A stretch of 64,000 nucleotides of DNA from OMG group bacterium (GCA_012267385.1 JAAXGW010000030.1:36846-100845), one strand, 5' to 3'; counted from the first letter of the stretch, positions 9,435 to 18,637 are shown. The notes: generated by a model from the sequence alone, not told the origin. Made by a program: numbers and translations.

Positions 9435-11234
9435 TTACTCACCATTTCCATCGAGCAAGAAACCTCGGAGATTTTCAGACACTTTTGGATTACGTAATTT
9501 TCGTAAAGCAGCAGCTTCGACTTTTCTGACCTGCTCTTTGGAGACGTTAAGCAACTCTTTAATTTCCTCTAAGGAGTACTCACGCTCTAAACCGACCCCA
9601 AAACGCATTCTGAGAATCTCAGCTTCGTCGGAGCTAAGTTCTGTGAGGAGTTCGGTAACAATGTCGTGCAAATTCGCGGTCGTGGCATTTTCAGCAGGTC
9701 CGATCGTATTAGGATCGTCTAGAAAGTCGCAGATAGAATTTTCGCTATCTTGCTGGACAGGTGCATCAATGGAGATTGCCTCCACGCAGACGCGCTGAAT
9801 CTGGTGAATTTTCTTGGGGCTAATCGTGGACTTTTCGCTGAGTTCAGCGACCGTTGGTTCGCGTCCTAACTCTTGCACTAATTGTCGATGAGTTCGATTT
9901 AGACGTTTCATAGTCTCGACGAGATGCGCGGGGATTCTTATCGTGTGAGCGTTTTCAGCAATATAGCGCGAAACCCCTTGTCTGATCCACCAAGTCGCAT
10001 ACGTAGCAAACTTATAACCAAGTCGGTAGTCGTATTTTTCGACAGCTTTCAACAGGCCGATATTTCCTTCTTGAATCAAATCCAAAAGGTAGGGTCCTCG
10101 ATTGGAAAGCTTTCTAGCAATGGAGATAACGAGTCTTAAATTTGACCGAACCATGTCTTGTTTGGCATCGGCAGCTTTCCTTTCGCCCAATTTCATCTGC
10201 TCGATGATTTCATTCAAATCGCATCGAGAGATTCCTACTTTTTTTAGTATGTTGTTGATGTACTTTTGTGCTTTTGCGATTTCGCCACGTACACCGCGCA
10301 ACTCCGCGCTCCAAGGTTTTTGAGACTTGGTTTCTTGGTTCATCCATTGCACATCGGTTAGCGTTTGATTTACAAGTCTTGATCTAGGCATTCCGCTAGA
10401 CAGACACAACTGGAAAATTCTGCGCTCGTGTTTCTGTACTCTTTTTTGTAATGTGTGCGGTAAAGAGTGTAATTCCTTGCGAAACTCTGGAACTAACTTG
10501 AACCGCGCGTATGTATTACAGAGTCGCTTTTGGGCCTCTAGGTATTTTCTCGACGACTTCCCTTCTTGACAAATCGCTCTTTTGAAATTTCCATAGACTC
10601 GTTTGAGCTCTGTAAAACGCTCTTGTGCAACCTTGGGATTGATGAAGTTGTTCCTTGTCCCATTTGATTCTTGAGTGGAGTTGGAGTTTGCGGTTTTCGC
10701 CGGCATTACAGTGTGTACCGGGTCGAGAAACCCGTACACAGCACCCTTTAGTTTTTGTTCTCGTTTTGCTTTACCGTGCTTAGTGAGCAAGCGTTCTACT
10801 ACGCCTGGAAATCGCGCTGCGGCAGCTGCTTCTTGTCGCAGACCTTCCTCATAGCGCATAGCAATTTGAATTTCTTCGTCCCGCGAGAGTAACGTGCTTT
10901 GTCGTAATCCACGCAAGTACGTGTAGGAGAGACTCGCACTATCGCCGTTTCGTGTTTCGCGTACATTGATTACTGTAGCATTTGCATCCGCTTCAAAATC
11001 CGACCCATTCGTCGTGGATGATTCTTGGGAAACTTCAAAGTCTTCGCGGAGCCCGTGAATAGGAATTTCTAAACTACACAACAAGTTTATGACGTTGTCT
11101 AGTAAGTTCTCACGAGGGGATTCATCGTTAAGATATTCAGTGATTTCGTCGACGGTCAGGTAACCTTGTTCCTGCCCTATGTCGATCAAATCCTTGATTT
11201 GGATTTGCCTTGACTCAGTGTGTGATGTTTGCAT
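9435..11234 (-). CDS. Second sigma-70 family factor, divergent RpoD paralogue
   Basis: A 599-residue group 1/2-like sigma factor. Region 1.1 is near the N-terminus (DLIDIGQEQGYLTVDEI). A large non-conserved insert follows, then region 2 ([44 protein letters not shown]), region 3 and region 4. The -10 contact Gln in WWIRQ is kept. The -35 recognition helix reads SKEQVRKVEAAALRKL against [14 protein letters not shown] in the rpoD product of this window, changing several DNA-contacting side chains. I chose the ATG at 11234 because region 1.1 starts just after it; the frame stays open for 65 codons upstream but that part resembles no sigma domain. It sits 1.5 kb from the true rpoD gene and is divergent from the HEPN/MNT pair. 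Confidence 0.85.
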   Translation of the reverse strand: MQTSHTESRQIQIKDLIDIGQEQGYLTVDEITEYLNDESPRENLLDNVINLLCSLEIPIHGLREDFEVSQESSTTNGSDFEADANATVINVRETRNGDSASLSYTYLRGLRQSTLLSRDEEIQIAMRYEEGLRQEAAAAARFPGVVERLLTKHGKAKREQKLKGAVYGFLDPVHTVMPAKTANSNSTQESNGTRNNFINPKVAQERFTELKRVYGNFKRAICQEGKSSRKYLEAQKRLCNTYARFKLVPEFRKELHSLPHTLQKRVQKHERRIFQLCLSSGMPRSRLVNQTLTDVQWMNQETKSQKPWSAELRGVRGEIAKAQKYINNILKKVGISRCDLNEIIEQMKLGERKAADAKQDMVRSNLRLVISIARKLSNRGPYLLDLIQEGNIGLLKAVEKYDYRLGYKFATYATWWIRQGVSRYIAENAHTIRIPAHLVETMKRLNRTHRQLVQELGREPTVAELSEKSTISPKKIHQIQRVCVEAISIDAPVQQDSENSICDFLDDPNTIGPAENATTANLHDIVTELLTELSSDEAEILRMRFGVGLEREYSLEEIKELLNVSKEQVRKVEAAALRKLRNPKVSENLRGFLLDGNGE

Positions 11235-11416
11235 ATTCGTTCTCTGTTTATTGCAGTTGCGACAATACTCACAAGACGTTTGTCGAGCGACAAAATCGAT
11301 GCGACTGTAAATTGAGACACAATAATTAAAAAAAAGTTCTTTTTTGGGTTCAGTAACACCGAGTACTGAAATGTTGAGGAGTTCTTTTACCTTGAATGTA
11401 GTTTCGTGCACGACTC

Positions 11417-11887
11417 GTGCGGGAAACATACAATTTAGAGGACAACAATAACTCCACTTTTAGAGATCTAGAGTACTTGGAAGAAAAACCGTCGATCGAA
11501 CCACTCGTTCGTGCAATAGCGCGCCTAGAAGAGGGAATGGAGCGTTACCTATCGAGTACTAAAGATACTCAATTGCGGGATGGTCTGATTCAACGATTCG
11601 AATTTACCTACGAGGCCGCTCACAGAACCTTGAAGCGATATCTTGAGTATGCCTCACCGAATCCCACAGAGATCGATGAGATGACTTTTCAAGATCTCAT
11701 TCGAACTGCTAACGAGCGTGGTTTGTTACTTCGAGATTGGTCAGACTGGCGCTTTTTTCGCGATATGCGTTCAAAGACGAGCCATACCTATGACGAAGCT
11801 ACTGCAGTTCAAGTCGTCGAGGATATACCTGTCTTTATCGAAGAAGTCATTCATTTACGCAACAAATTGCGTGAACATCTCTCGTGA
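11417..11887 (+). CDS. hepT: HEPN-domain protein, HepT / HI0074 family (toxin component)
   Basis: This helical 156-residue protein belongs to the family once called nucleotidyltransferase substrate-binding protein. The HEPN RNase-like motif R-x4-H appears in RDMRSKTSHTYDE near the C-terminus, and IQRFEFTYEAAHRTLKRYLE is the family's central helix. In studied type VII pairs the HEPN toxin is silenced when its partner adds AMP to a residue beside this motif. The GTG at 11417 is tentative; family members usually start 10-15 residues further in, but no ATG is available there. Its stop overlaps the next gene as GTGA. Confidence 0.82.
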   Translation: MRETYNLEDNNNSTFRDLEYLEEKPSIEPLVRAIARLEEGMERYLSSTKDTQLRDGLIQRFEFTYEAAHRTLKRYLEYASPNPTEIDEMTFQDLIRTANERGLLLRDWSDWRFFRDMRSKTSHTYDEATAVQVVEDIPVFIEEVIHLRNKLREHLS

Positions 11888-12210
11888 AGCAACTGAGCGA
11901 TACCGTCGATCTGCAACCGGATCAACTGTTCCTCGTGAAAGCGATTTTGAATAAATATATTCCTAACCGAGATGTCGTAGCATTTGGGTCACGAGCGACT
12001 TGGACGGCAAAAGATTACTCTGATCTTGATCTTGCTATACTGGGTCAGGAACCTCTATCGGGAAGGATAACTGCTTCGCTACGGGAAGAGTTCGTCGAAT
12101 CGGCACTACCCTTCAAAGTCGATGTTGTCGAATGGGCGAGGATTGACGAAGAGTTTCGAGAGATCATTCTCCGGGACGGAGTGGAACTCAACGTTAGTGA
12201 TGCAGTTTGA
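11884..12210 (+). CDS. mntA: MNT-type minimal nucleotidyltransferase (antitoxin partner)
   Basis: A 108-residue minimal nucleotidyltransferase with the diagnostic GS-x10-DxD active site (GSRATWTAKDYSDLDL) and a third acidic strand in FKVDVVEW. It overlaps the HEPN gene by four bases, the standard arrangement of HepT-MntA pairs, where the enzyme AMPylates and neutralises the HEPN toxin. Some members of this family have also been described simply as HI0073/HI0074 complexes without toxicity, so the toxin-antitoxin role is inferred from family and gene order. Confidence 0.82.
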   Translation: MKQLSDTVDLQPDQLFLVKAILNKYIPNRDVVAFGSRATWTAKDYSDLDLAILGQEPLSGRITASLREEFVESALPFKVDVVEWARIDEEFREIILRDGVELNVSDAV

Positions 12211-12268
12211 ACATTTGACTGTTAAAACAGTTAAACGGAAGTCCCAAATAAAATATGTGTGCAAGTCG

Positions 12269-12619
12269 GGGCCCATAGCTCAGTTGGTTAGAGCAGTGGA
12301 CTCATCAAATGGTGCGTTCAATGTGAAAGCATTGAATCGAACGGGATGAATTCAGGGAAACCTAAGGCGAATGTATCATCGTTAGGGCAACCTTGAGCCA
12401 AACCAACGATACATCGTTGGGAGGTGCAGAGACTACCTGAGAACTGATTGCGTTTCACGTAATCGAGTGTTCTTAATGACAGGCTTGAGCGTCCCGCGCC
12501 CTAATCAGCATACGCTGTCGGGCGGTGAGATAGTCCACGCCACTGGAAACAGTGGGTGTCTAGTGTTTTCTAGATCGTGAATCCATAGGTCCCAGGTTCG
12601 AGTCCTGGTGGGCCCACCA
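12269..12619 (+). tRNA. tRNA-Ile2(CAU), interrupted by a group I intron
   Basis: The two exons are 12269-12305 and 12580-12619. Joined, they give a complete cloverleaf: acceptor GGGCCCA with TGGGCCC, D stem GCTC/GAGC, anticodon stem GTGGA/TCCAT, loop CTCATAA with anticodon CAT at 12303-12305, T stem CCAGG/CCTGG and an encoded CCA. A CAU anticodon can be initiator Met, elongator Met or lysidine-modified Ile2. The A-T closing of the acceptor excludes an initiator. I favour Ile2 because ileX lies near rpoD in E. coli too and because of general likeness, but elongator Met is not excluded without a tRNA classifier. Confidence 0.88.
12306..12579 (+). ncRNA. Group I self-splicing intron in the tRNA anticodon loop
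   Basis: This 274-base insert directly follows the anticodon. The upstream exon ends in T and the insert ends in G, as group I introns require. P1 can form between CATC across the 5' splice site and GGTG, placing the U.G pair at the junction. P2 is a perfect 7-bp hairpin (TTCAATG 12317-12323 with CATTGAA 12330-12336). The P/Q region shows TTCAGGGAAACCTAAG. P7 forms from GACTA in GTGCAGAGACTA (12431-12435) and TAGTC in GAGATAGTCC (12532-12536), the classical R and S elements. There is no open frame for a homing endonuclease. The size and site resemble the Azoarcus tRNA-Ile(CAU) intron. Confidence 0.9.
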
Positions 12620-12638
12620 ACCTAGCTTTTCCTAGGTT
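12619..12638. terminator. Short hairpin between tRNA-Ile2 and rpoD
   Basis: AACCTAG (12619-12625) pairs with CTAGGTT (12632-12638) around a 6-base loop, beginning on the last base of the tRNA CCA. It lies between the convergent tRNA and rpoD genes. The stem is weak and only a short T tract follows on the plus strand, so termination is tentative. Confidence 0.3.
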
Positions 12639-12730
12639 TGATTGAAGGAGCCAACAAAACCCTTCAATTTAGGGCATCGCTTCTTTCGGGTGGTATTCGA
12701 TCTCGACTGCGCCAACGACAAAAAGAGGAC

Positions 12731-14548
12731 TTATCCGTTCCAATCCGTAAGTCGAGACTTCAGATGTCGCAGAGCTTTTGCTTCGATTTGACGAATGCGC
12801 TCTCGAGTGATATTGAACACTCTTCCGACTTCTTCGAGTGTATATTCTGTGTTCTGACCGATACCAAATCGCATCCTTAGCACTTTCGCTTCTCGGGAAC
12901 TAAGTTCGCCCAAACGTTCGTGAATAACGTCCCTCAATCCTCGAGATTCTGCTTGATCCATGGGCGTGGATTCATACGGATCTTTGAGAAAATCACCTAA
13001 ACTAGCGTCGTCGTCTTCACCTATCGGAGCATCTGTAGATGCTGGTTGGATACTGATTCCTTGAATGTGTCGAATCTTATCGAGTATCAATTCCATTCTG
13101 GCAGACAGTTCGTCAACAGTAGGTTCGCGACCCAGTTCTTGCGACAATTGTCTATGGATGCGGTTGTGCTTATTAACCAAATCAAACATGTGAACTGGTA
13201 TTCGAATCGTTCGGGATTGATCCGATATCGAGCGCGTAATTGCTTGCCGAATCCACCACGTGGCATACGTCGAAAACTTATACCCACGGCGGTATTCAAA
13301 CTTATCGACGGCTTTCATCAATCCAATATTGCCTTCTTGGATTAAGTCGAGAAAGTGGAGACCGCGATTGTTGTATTTTTTGGCGATCGAAATCACCAAG
13401 CGCAAATTTGCTTTAACCATTTGGCGCTTTGCGCTTTCCATCTTGCGCTGGCCTTTGGTAATTCGAGTATCAATGTCTTTGAGCGTCGAAAACTTCTTTA
13501 CACCACTATCGTTGAGAATTGCATTGACGCGTCGCTGGTGGCGAAATATTTCTGTTTTCTTTTCAAATAAACCGCTACTGTAAGGAAAGTCTCCTCGAAT
13601 ATGGCGACGCATGTCAGTTATGGTGCCCGGCGGTGAGACTCGCACCAGTTCTTTGAACGTTTCTCGCGGCATACCACTCTCCCGTACGCAAATCTGAAAG
13701 AGCAACTTGATCCGGCGGCGGACTTCCGCCATCGCATTGAGTGGTTGCCCTAGCAACTCTTCGTGTGCTTCGGGTGTTAACTTGAAACGGGAGAAACAGT
13801 CAATTAATTTTTCGTGGGACACAGCCAATTCGGTTTGTTCAGATTTATTCAACCGGCTGGGGCGTTTGTTTTTGGTAATTCGTTCAACGACCTTCTTGTG
13901 TTTTTCGTTGACTCTTCTGAGTGCTTCGAAGCGAGTTTGGGCGATCTCGGGATCAGGTCCCCGGGTACGTGGAGTAGTTTGTTGCGGAGGTTTTTTAGTC
14001 GCATCGATTTGTACGGGATTTTGAATTTCGGCATCAGGATCTAAGTAGCCAACCAGTAAATCGCTCAGCTTCTTCTTCTTGTTGGTGTTGTCATATTGTT
14101 CCATTAACCAATCGACGGTACCAGGGAATTCTGCAACTGCTTTGAGAATATCTCGCATACCTTCTTCGATCTCTCTCGCAATTTTGATCTCATCGTCTCG
14201 CGTGAGCAACTCCACTCCCCCCATTTCGCGCAAGTACATGCGTGCGGGATCTGTTGTTCGACGAGCTTCAGAAGTGACCGCGGCTAAAGCTATCGCAGCT
14301 TCGTCAGCAGCGACATCGTCCGAAGAGTTCTCGGTTGTGGTGAACAGATTTTCCCCGTCAGGGGCAGCTTCATCGACGCTAATCCCAAGATCCATCAGGT
14401 TATGTATGATGTCATCGATCTCGTCTTCATCGCGGTCATTACTCAACACATCGTGGATATCTGCGATGACCAAGTAACCTTGATCGCGCCCGCGTTCAAT
14501 GAGTTCTTCGATGGGACTCTGTTCGGTATCGGTATTTGGGTTGGGCAT
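12731..14548 (-). CDS. rpoD: Primary sigma factor RpoD (sigma-70)
   Basis: The 605-residue housekeeping sigma factor has region 1.1 at the N-terminus ([19 protein letters not shown]), region 1.2 ([21 protein letters not shown]), the non-conserved region, then a near-canonical region 2 ([27 protein letters not shown]), region 3 and region 4 with [17 protein letters not shown]. The gene order rpsU-yqeY-dnaG-rpoD confirms it as the primary sigma gene. The C-terminus is unusual: after KALRHLK it ends SRLTDWNG and lacks the usual HPSRSExLRSFLD-type tail, which the paralogue upstream keeps in the form NPKVSENLRGFLLD. A 69-base gap follows dnaG. Confidence 0.95.
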   Translation of the reverse strand: MPNPNTDTEQSPIEELIERGRDQGYLVIADIHDVLSNDRDEDEIDDIIHNLMDLGISVDEAAPDGENLFTTTENSSDDVAADEAAIALAAVTSEARRTTDPARMYLREMGGVELLTRDDEIKIAREIEEGMRDILKAVAEFPGTVDWLMEQYDNTNKKKKLSDLLVGYLDPDAEIQNPVQIDATKKPPQQTTPRTRGPDPEIAQTRFEALRRVNEKHKKVVERITKNKRPSRLNKSEQTELAVSHEKLIDCFSRFKLTPEAHEELLGQPLNAMAEVRRRIKLLFQICVRESGMPRETFKELVRVSPPGTITDMRRHIRGDFPYSSGLFEKKTEIFRHQRRVNAILNDSGVKKFSTLKDIDTRITKGQRKMESAKRQMVKANLRLVISIAKKYNNRGLHFLDLIQEGNIGLMKAVDKFEYRRGYKFSTYATWWIRQAITRSISDQSRTIRIPVHMFDLVNKHNRIHRQLSQELGREPTVDELSARMELILDKIRHIQGISIQPASTDAPIGEDDDASLGDFLKDPYESTPMDQAESRGLRDVIHERLGELSSREAKVLRMRFGIGQNTEYTLEEVGRVFNITRERIRQIEAKALRHLKSRLTDWNG

Positions 14549-14617
14549 TACTACCTCTATAGATGAAACATTAAAAAGAGTGAAACAATTACGTTGCTAA
14601 CATTACGACTGCACAAC

Positions 14618-16312
14618 TTAGACATCGCGGCGGGCAATCTCCCGCTTAAATCGAAAGATTAAGGTGTCGATCGCGTTTAAGAGCGGGTCCCTGAGACCAG
14701 TTTCTTGTAATCCAGGTGGCGCACTCTCAGCAACTTGTACTAAGTATCGGTGTTCTGGTGAATCATTCTCGTAGGATGCGAGCAATTGCGCGAAGTTATT
14801 CAACTCGTTCTCGCGTATTCGCAGAATCGCGTCGAATATAAGTGACTCGTTTTGTAATTCGGAAATCGAATTCATAGATTTTTGCGAAATAAGAGGCACT
14901 ACATCCATGTTGTGTACGAGACTTCTTAGGGTATTCCGTTCCCCGACTTTCAATCGATCGCTCTTCCGATCTGTAGATTTGTTATTTTTAGAACTCAATT
15001 CTCTTGAAGTTCGCGACCCGACTGAAGGGTTGTTAGCGAGGCCAAGACTCGGGATTTCTTGCCCGACGATGTCCTGTAATTTCTTAAACATGAAGTCTCG
15101 GTACAACTCATATGGAATTTCTTTAATAACAGTCCGCGCGCGTTCAACGAACGCAGACTGACCCTCTGGGTCGTTGATGTCGTATTGCTCTTGTAAGTCA
15201 TTAAAGAAATAAGCGGAAGAATTGGGTGCTCTTTCCACAAGATCGTGGAACCGATCTACTCCGTGCGTACGAATATAAGAGTCTGGGTCATCACCTTTGG
15301 GCAACCGTACGATTCGAATTCGCTGGCCTTTTTTCAAAAGTGAATAGCCGTGTTCTAAGGCGCGCCAAGTTGCTGTAGCTCCAGCGTCGTCGCCATCAAA
15401 GCATAGGACATATTCCGAACAATACTTGAGCATGAGCTGTATTTGCTGAAGAGTAAGCGCAGTACCGAGAGGTGCGACGACGTTTTCGATTCCGTGTTGA
15501 GCCAAAGCGATTACGTCCATGTATCCTTCGACAACAATCAGGCTACGTAAAGAAGCGTTCGAACGCCAAGCCTCATAAATCCCGTAAAGACACTTGCTTT
15601 TGTTATACACCAACGATTGTGGTGAGTTCATGTATTTGGGTGCTTGGTCCGTAGACACTACACGACCGCCAAAAGCTATAGTTCGCCCGCGCATATCGCG
15701 GATGGGAAACATTACTCGATCACGAAACTTATCGTACGACTTGCCCTTGTCGCTCTGAGTGATTAGTCCACTATCGAGAAGTACTTGTTCTTCCACTCGT
15801 GCCAGTGCTAAACTAATCGAGTCGAATGCATTAGGGGCATAGCCTAGTGCAAATTTTTCGATGACTTCTTGTTGAATACCGCGAGATTTAAGGTACTTTA
15901 AACCTGCAGAACTGTCCGTTAGAGCCTTTTGGTAATAGTCGCCTGCTGCTTCTAATGTACTATACAGGAGTCGAAATTTGTTGAGTTCTTTAGGCGTGTA
16001 GCGTGATTTCTTTTCGTCGGGAGGGAGTGGTATTCCTACGAGATCGGCCAGCATTTTTACAGCTTCCGGAAACTTGAGCCCTTTTTGGTGCATGACAAAG
16101 TCGATCATCGAACCATGTGCTCCGCAACCATAACAATGGTAGGTTTGGTCGACTGGGTAAACGTGGAACGAAGGAGTTTTCTCTTGATGGAACGGGCACT
16201 TTCCTTTGTAGCTCTTCCCGCTTGGAGTTAATTCAACAGAGTCTCCTATCAGACTCACAGCATCAATTCGATCCTTGAGCTCGGTTATGAATTGTGGTGT
16301 GATACTCGTCAT
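14618..16312 (-). CDS. dnaG: DNA primase
   Basis: Primase lays down RNA primers at the replication fork and binds DnaB through its C-terminus. The zinc ribbon is complete (C39, H42, C60, C63 counted from the ATG at 16312), the RNA polymerase basic domain follows, and the TOPRIM core shows VVEGYMDVI and CFDGDDAGATAT. The product is 564 residues, within the family range. I use the ATG at 16312, eight bases after the yqeY stop, because family proteins start close to IPxxFIxEL; the frame is open 12 codons further upstream. The C-terminal helicase-binding region is weakly conserved, as is usual. Confidence 0.94.
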   Translation of the reverse strand: MTSITPQFITELKDRIDAVSLIGDSVELTPSGKSYKGKCPFHQEKTPSFHVYPVDQTYHCYGCGAHGSMIDFVMHQKGLKFPEAVKMLADLVGIPLPPDEKKSRYTPKELNKFRLLYSTLEAAGDYYQKALTDSSAGLKYLKSRGIQQEVIEKFALGYAPNAFDSISLALARVEEQVLLDSGLITQSDKGKSYDKFRDRVMFPIRDMRGRTIAFGGRVVSTDQAPKYMNSPQSLVYNKSKCLYGIYEAWRSNASLRSLIVVEGYMDVIALAQHGIENVVAPLGTALTLQQIQLMLKYCSEYVLCFDGDDAGATATWRALEHGYSLLKKGQRIRIVRLPKGDDPDSYIRTHGVDRFHDLVERAPNSSAYFFNDLQEQYDINDPEGQSAFVERARTVIKEIPYELYRDFMFKKLQDIVGQEIPSLGLANNPSVGSRTSRELSSKNNKSTDRKSDRLKVGERNTLRSLVHNMDVVPLISQKSMNSISELQNESLIFDAILRIRENELNNFAQLLASYENDSPEHRYLVQVAESAPPGLQETGLRDPLLNAIDTLIFRFKREIARRDV

Positions 16313-16319
16313 AGTCTGT

Positions 16320-16775
16320 TTAGTTAGCACTGAGACGCGCTTGAACAATCTTGCTCACTTGCGCCATATCTGCCCGCCCACTTAAAGATTGGGTCAAGTG
16401 TCCCATGACTCTACCCATGTGTTGCATCGAATCAGCATGCAAAGTCGCACATGCTTGATCAACGGCTTTTGTGACTTCCGCCTCGGTGAGTTGTTTGGGT
16501 AAAAACTCTTGAATGACGCCGATTTCATACTCCTCCTGTGTCGCAAGGTCTGTTCTACCTCCATCGCGATATTGAGCAGCGGAAGAAGCGCGTTGCTTTT
16601 GCATGCGCATCAAGACTCGATGTAATTCCTGATCTGTCAGTGTGCTACGGGAATCGATTTCAGCTTGTTTGATCTCTGCATTAATTAAACGCAGTACCGC
16701 CAGGCGCGCTTTATCTCGAGCGCGCATTGTCGTGCGGGTGTCATCACTTATACGTAGTCTGAGCTCAGAATCCAT
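16320..16775 (-). CDS. GatB/YqeY domain protein
   Basis: A 151-residue YqeY-family protein, built from the helical domain that in GatB helps recognise tRNA for amidation. The signature is present: LRLINAEIKQAEID near the start, QKQRASSAAQYRDGGRTDLATQEEYEI in the middle and the GRVMGHL...GRADMAQVSKIVQ end. Its exact role is unknown, although it is almost always beside rpsU and dnaG, as here. It lies between them on the same strand with small gaps (8 and 44 bases), so it is part of the operon. Confidence 0.9.
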   Translation of the reverse strand: MDSELRLRISDDTRTTMRARDKARLAVLRLINAEIKQAEIDSRSTLTDQELHRVLMRMQKQRASSAAQYRDGGRTDLATQEEYEIGVIQEFLPKQLTEAEVTKAVDQACATLHADSMQHMGRVMGHLTQSLSGRADMAQVSKIVQARLSAN

Positions 16776-16819
16776 ACTTGGACTCGTTCGTTAGTGTAAT
16801 TTGTCGGGTGAGAAAACGC

Positions 16820-17035
16820 TTAGTGCAGTCTTTCGAACTTTCTTGCTTCTCGATAGAGCTTCTTGAGGTGCCTCTTTACCGCGGCCGCGTTTTTTCGCTT
16901 TCGAACAGCTGTCGGTTTTTCATAATACTCACGACGGCGCGCTTCAGACAATACGCCAGACTTTTCGCAAGCGCGCTTGAAGCGTCGCAACGCGACGTCA
17001 AAGTGTTCGTTTTCTCGGACGGTTACAGAGGGCAT
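16820..17035 (-). CDS. rpsU: 30S ribosomal protein bS21
   Basis: The 71-residue basic protein matches bS21 over its length: [21 protein letters not shown] at the start and the long basic helix [24 protein letters not shown]. It binds near the anti-Shine-Dalgarno end of 16S rRNA and assists initiation. It heads the rpsU-yqeY-dnaG-rpoD operon, so ribosome, replication and transcription genes share a promoter. On the other side a divergent aminotransferase replaces the tsaD gene often found there. Confidence 0.95.
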   Translation of the reverse strand: MPSVTVRENEHFDVALRRFKRACEKSGVLSEARRREYYEKPTAVRKRKNAAAVKRHLKKLYREARKFERLH

Positions 17036-17353
17036 GCAGTGTTCTCAATTTCGGGAAACGAATTTTACTCCGATTTTGGATAAATTTATACAAAAAGTTG
17101 CAAAAATGACCACATCAAACAACGATTTACTCTAATATAGATAGGGTCATTTGCAAAGAAATCAATCGAACACTCACTAAAATTCGGTGTCGTCGCATGA
17201 ATCAGCTCGCTTGATCGGTAGAACCCGCATCTTACAGAGTCCCTTGCAACTTTGGGTATGTCCCCCTTTTGCGACCTGTCTATCAATTCACCATGAGTGT
17301 CGGATCGACAAACCATTAGTCGTTGGTGACTACCCTCTAGGAAGCCTCGAACT
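17036..17353. promoter_or_regulatory. Divergent intergenic region upstream of rpsU and the aminotransferase gene
   Basis: This 318-base stretch has no convincing gene. For rpsU (minus strand) the best -10-like hexamer is TATAAA, the complement of 17085-17090, in an AT-rich stretch about 50-55 bases from the start codon; no good -35 is visible at ideal spacing. On the plus side I see no clear promoter close to 17354. Reading frames here are short and lack codon structure. Confidence 0.35.
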
Positions 17354-18598
17354 ATGACAAAACTCACGGAATTTTCACGTAAATACGAAGAATTTAAGGT
17401 TCGAAATTTGTCGCTCAATCTTGAACGTGGTAAGCCTGGCCGTGATCAGATACAGCTGAGCGATGATCTCGACGGTGTTCTAGAGGGAAATTACTTCTCG
17501 ATAGACGGTACCGATACGAGAAATTACGGCGGACTAAGAGGTATACCTGAAGCAAGAGAATTGGGAGCTTCGCTACTCTGTGTCCCCTCAGAAAGAGTGA
17601 TTGCTGGCGGAAACTCTAGCCTGCATTTGATGTATATGGCTTTGGAATTATTAGCACATCGTGGTTTAGCGGGACCGCCTCTCCTACGAAATTCGAACGC
17701 CTGCGCGATCTGTCCGATTCCCGGTTATGATCGGCATTTTTCGATGACGGAGTATCTAGGGTTTAAGATGTTGAACGTGCCCATGGACGCCTCGGGTCCG
17801 GATATGGACGCGATTGAAGCATTGGTCCAAAATGACATTAACACTAGCGTTCTCTGGTGCGTACCTAGGCACTCAAACCCCACCGGTTACACTTATAGCG
17901 ACGAGACTGTAGACCGCATAGCCGCGTTGCCGAATATTCGTCGTGGACAACCCGAGAATCCCTTTTATGTATTGTGGGACAATGCCTATGCAGTCCACGA
18001 TTTCAAAGAACCCGCGCCGAAATTAGCGAATCTTGACGAGTTAGCGATGGCTCATGGGACTGAGGATAGGATTGTGCAGTTCGCATCGACTTCGAAAATT
18101 ACTTTCGCCGGTGCTGGAGTCGGATTCATAGGCTCTTCCTCCACGCTATTAGCTGACTTTGAGAGCCACTTAGGGATGCGTACGGTGGGCTTTGACAAAG
18201 TAAATCAACTACGTCAGGCACGATTTTTGCAAAACGGTAAGGGTCTGACAGCACACATGAAGAAACAGGCCAACATCATTGGACCAAAGTTCGAGGTCGC
18301 ACAACGAGTGTTGGCTCAGGAACTGGGTAACTTAGATCCTCAAATCGCCTCTTGGACTGAACCTACAGGCGGCTATTTCATTTCGCTTGACGTACCAAAC
18401 GGAAACGCAAAAAGAGTTGTCGAGGTTGCCAACGGAGCAGGTCTCGCATTGACGCCTGCAGGAGCTACATTCCCCTACGGTAAGGATCCTAATGACGTGA
18501 ACATTCGCATTGCCCCAACATATGCTAGTGTTGATGAAGTTCAGACTGCGATTGAACTGCTCACCACTTGTGTCAAATTGGTGCATGCTTCGTCATAG
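17354..18598 (+). CDS. PLP-dependent aminotransferase, type Ic aspartate aminotransferase-like
   Basis: This 414-residue fold type I aminotransferase matches the actinobacterial-type Ic aspartate aminotransferase group. Useful landmarks are LNLERGKPGRDQIQLSDDL at the start, the cofactor-cradling GGNSSLHLMY, VPRHSNPTGYTYS, LWDNAYAVHDF and the Schiff-base lysine in STSKITFAGAGVGF. The likely reaction is aspartate plus 2-oxoglutarate to oxaloacetate plus glutamate. It is divergent from rpsU and stands alone, followed after 39 bases by a carbon-nitrogen hydrolase gene. Substrate preference is inferred from the subgroup only. Confidence 0.82.
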   Translation: MTKLTEFSRKYEEFKVRNLSLNLERGKPGRDQIQLSDDLDGVLEGNYFSIDGTDTRNYGGLRGIPEARELGASLLCVPSERVIAGGNSSLHLMYMALELLAHRGLAGPPLLRNSNACAICPIPGYDRHFSMTEYLGFKMLNVPMDASGPDMDAIEALVQNDINTSVLWCVPRHSNPTGYTYSDETVDRIAALPNIRRGQPENPFYVLWDNAYAVHDFKEPAPKLANLDELAMAHGTEDRIVQFASTSKITFAGAGVGFIGSSSTLLADFESHLGMRTVGFDKVNQLRQARFLQNGKGLTAHMKKQANIIGPKFEVAQRVLAQELGNLDPQIASWTEPTGGYFISLDVPNGNAKRVVEVANGAGLALTPAGATFPYGKDPNDVNIRIAPTYASVDEVQTAIELLTTCVKLVHASS

Positions 18599-18637
18599 TA
18601 GAGATATGCAAAAAGCCCGTACGAGCGTGCCTAGATT

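Noticed and set aside
11235..11429. N-terminal extension of the second sigma factor with a Cys-x2-Cys-x2-Cys cluster
   Set aside because: The open frame continues 65 codons upstream, but region 1.1 starts directly after the ATG at 11234 and the extension has poor codon composition and no sigma similarity.
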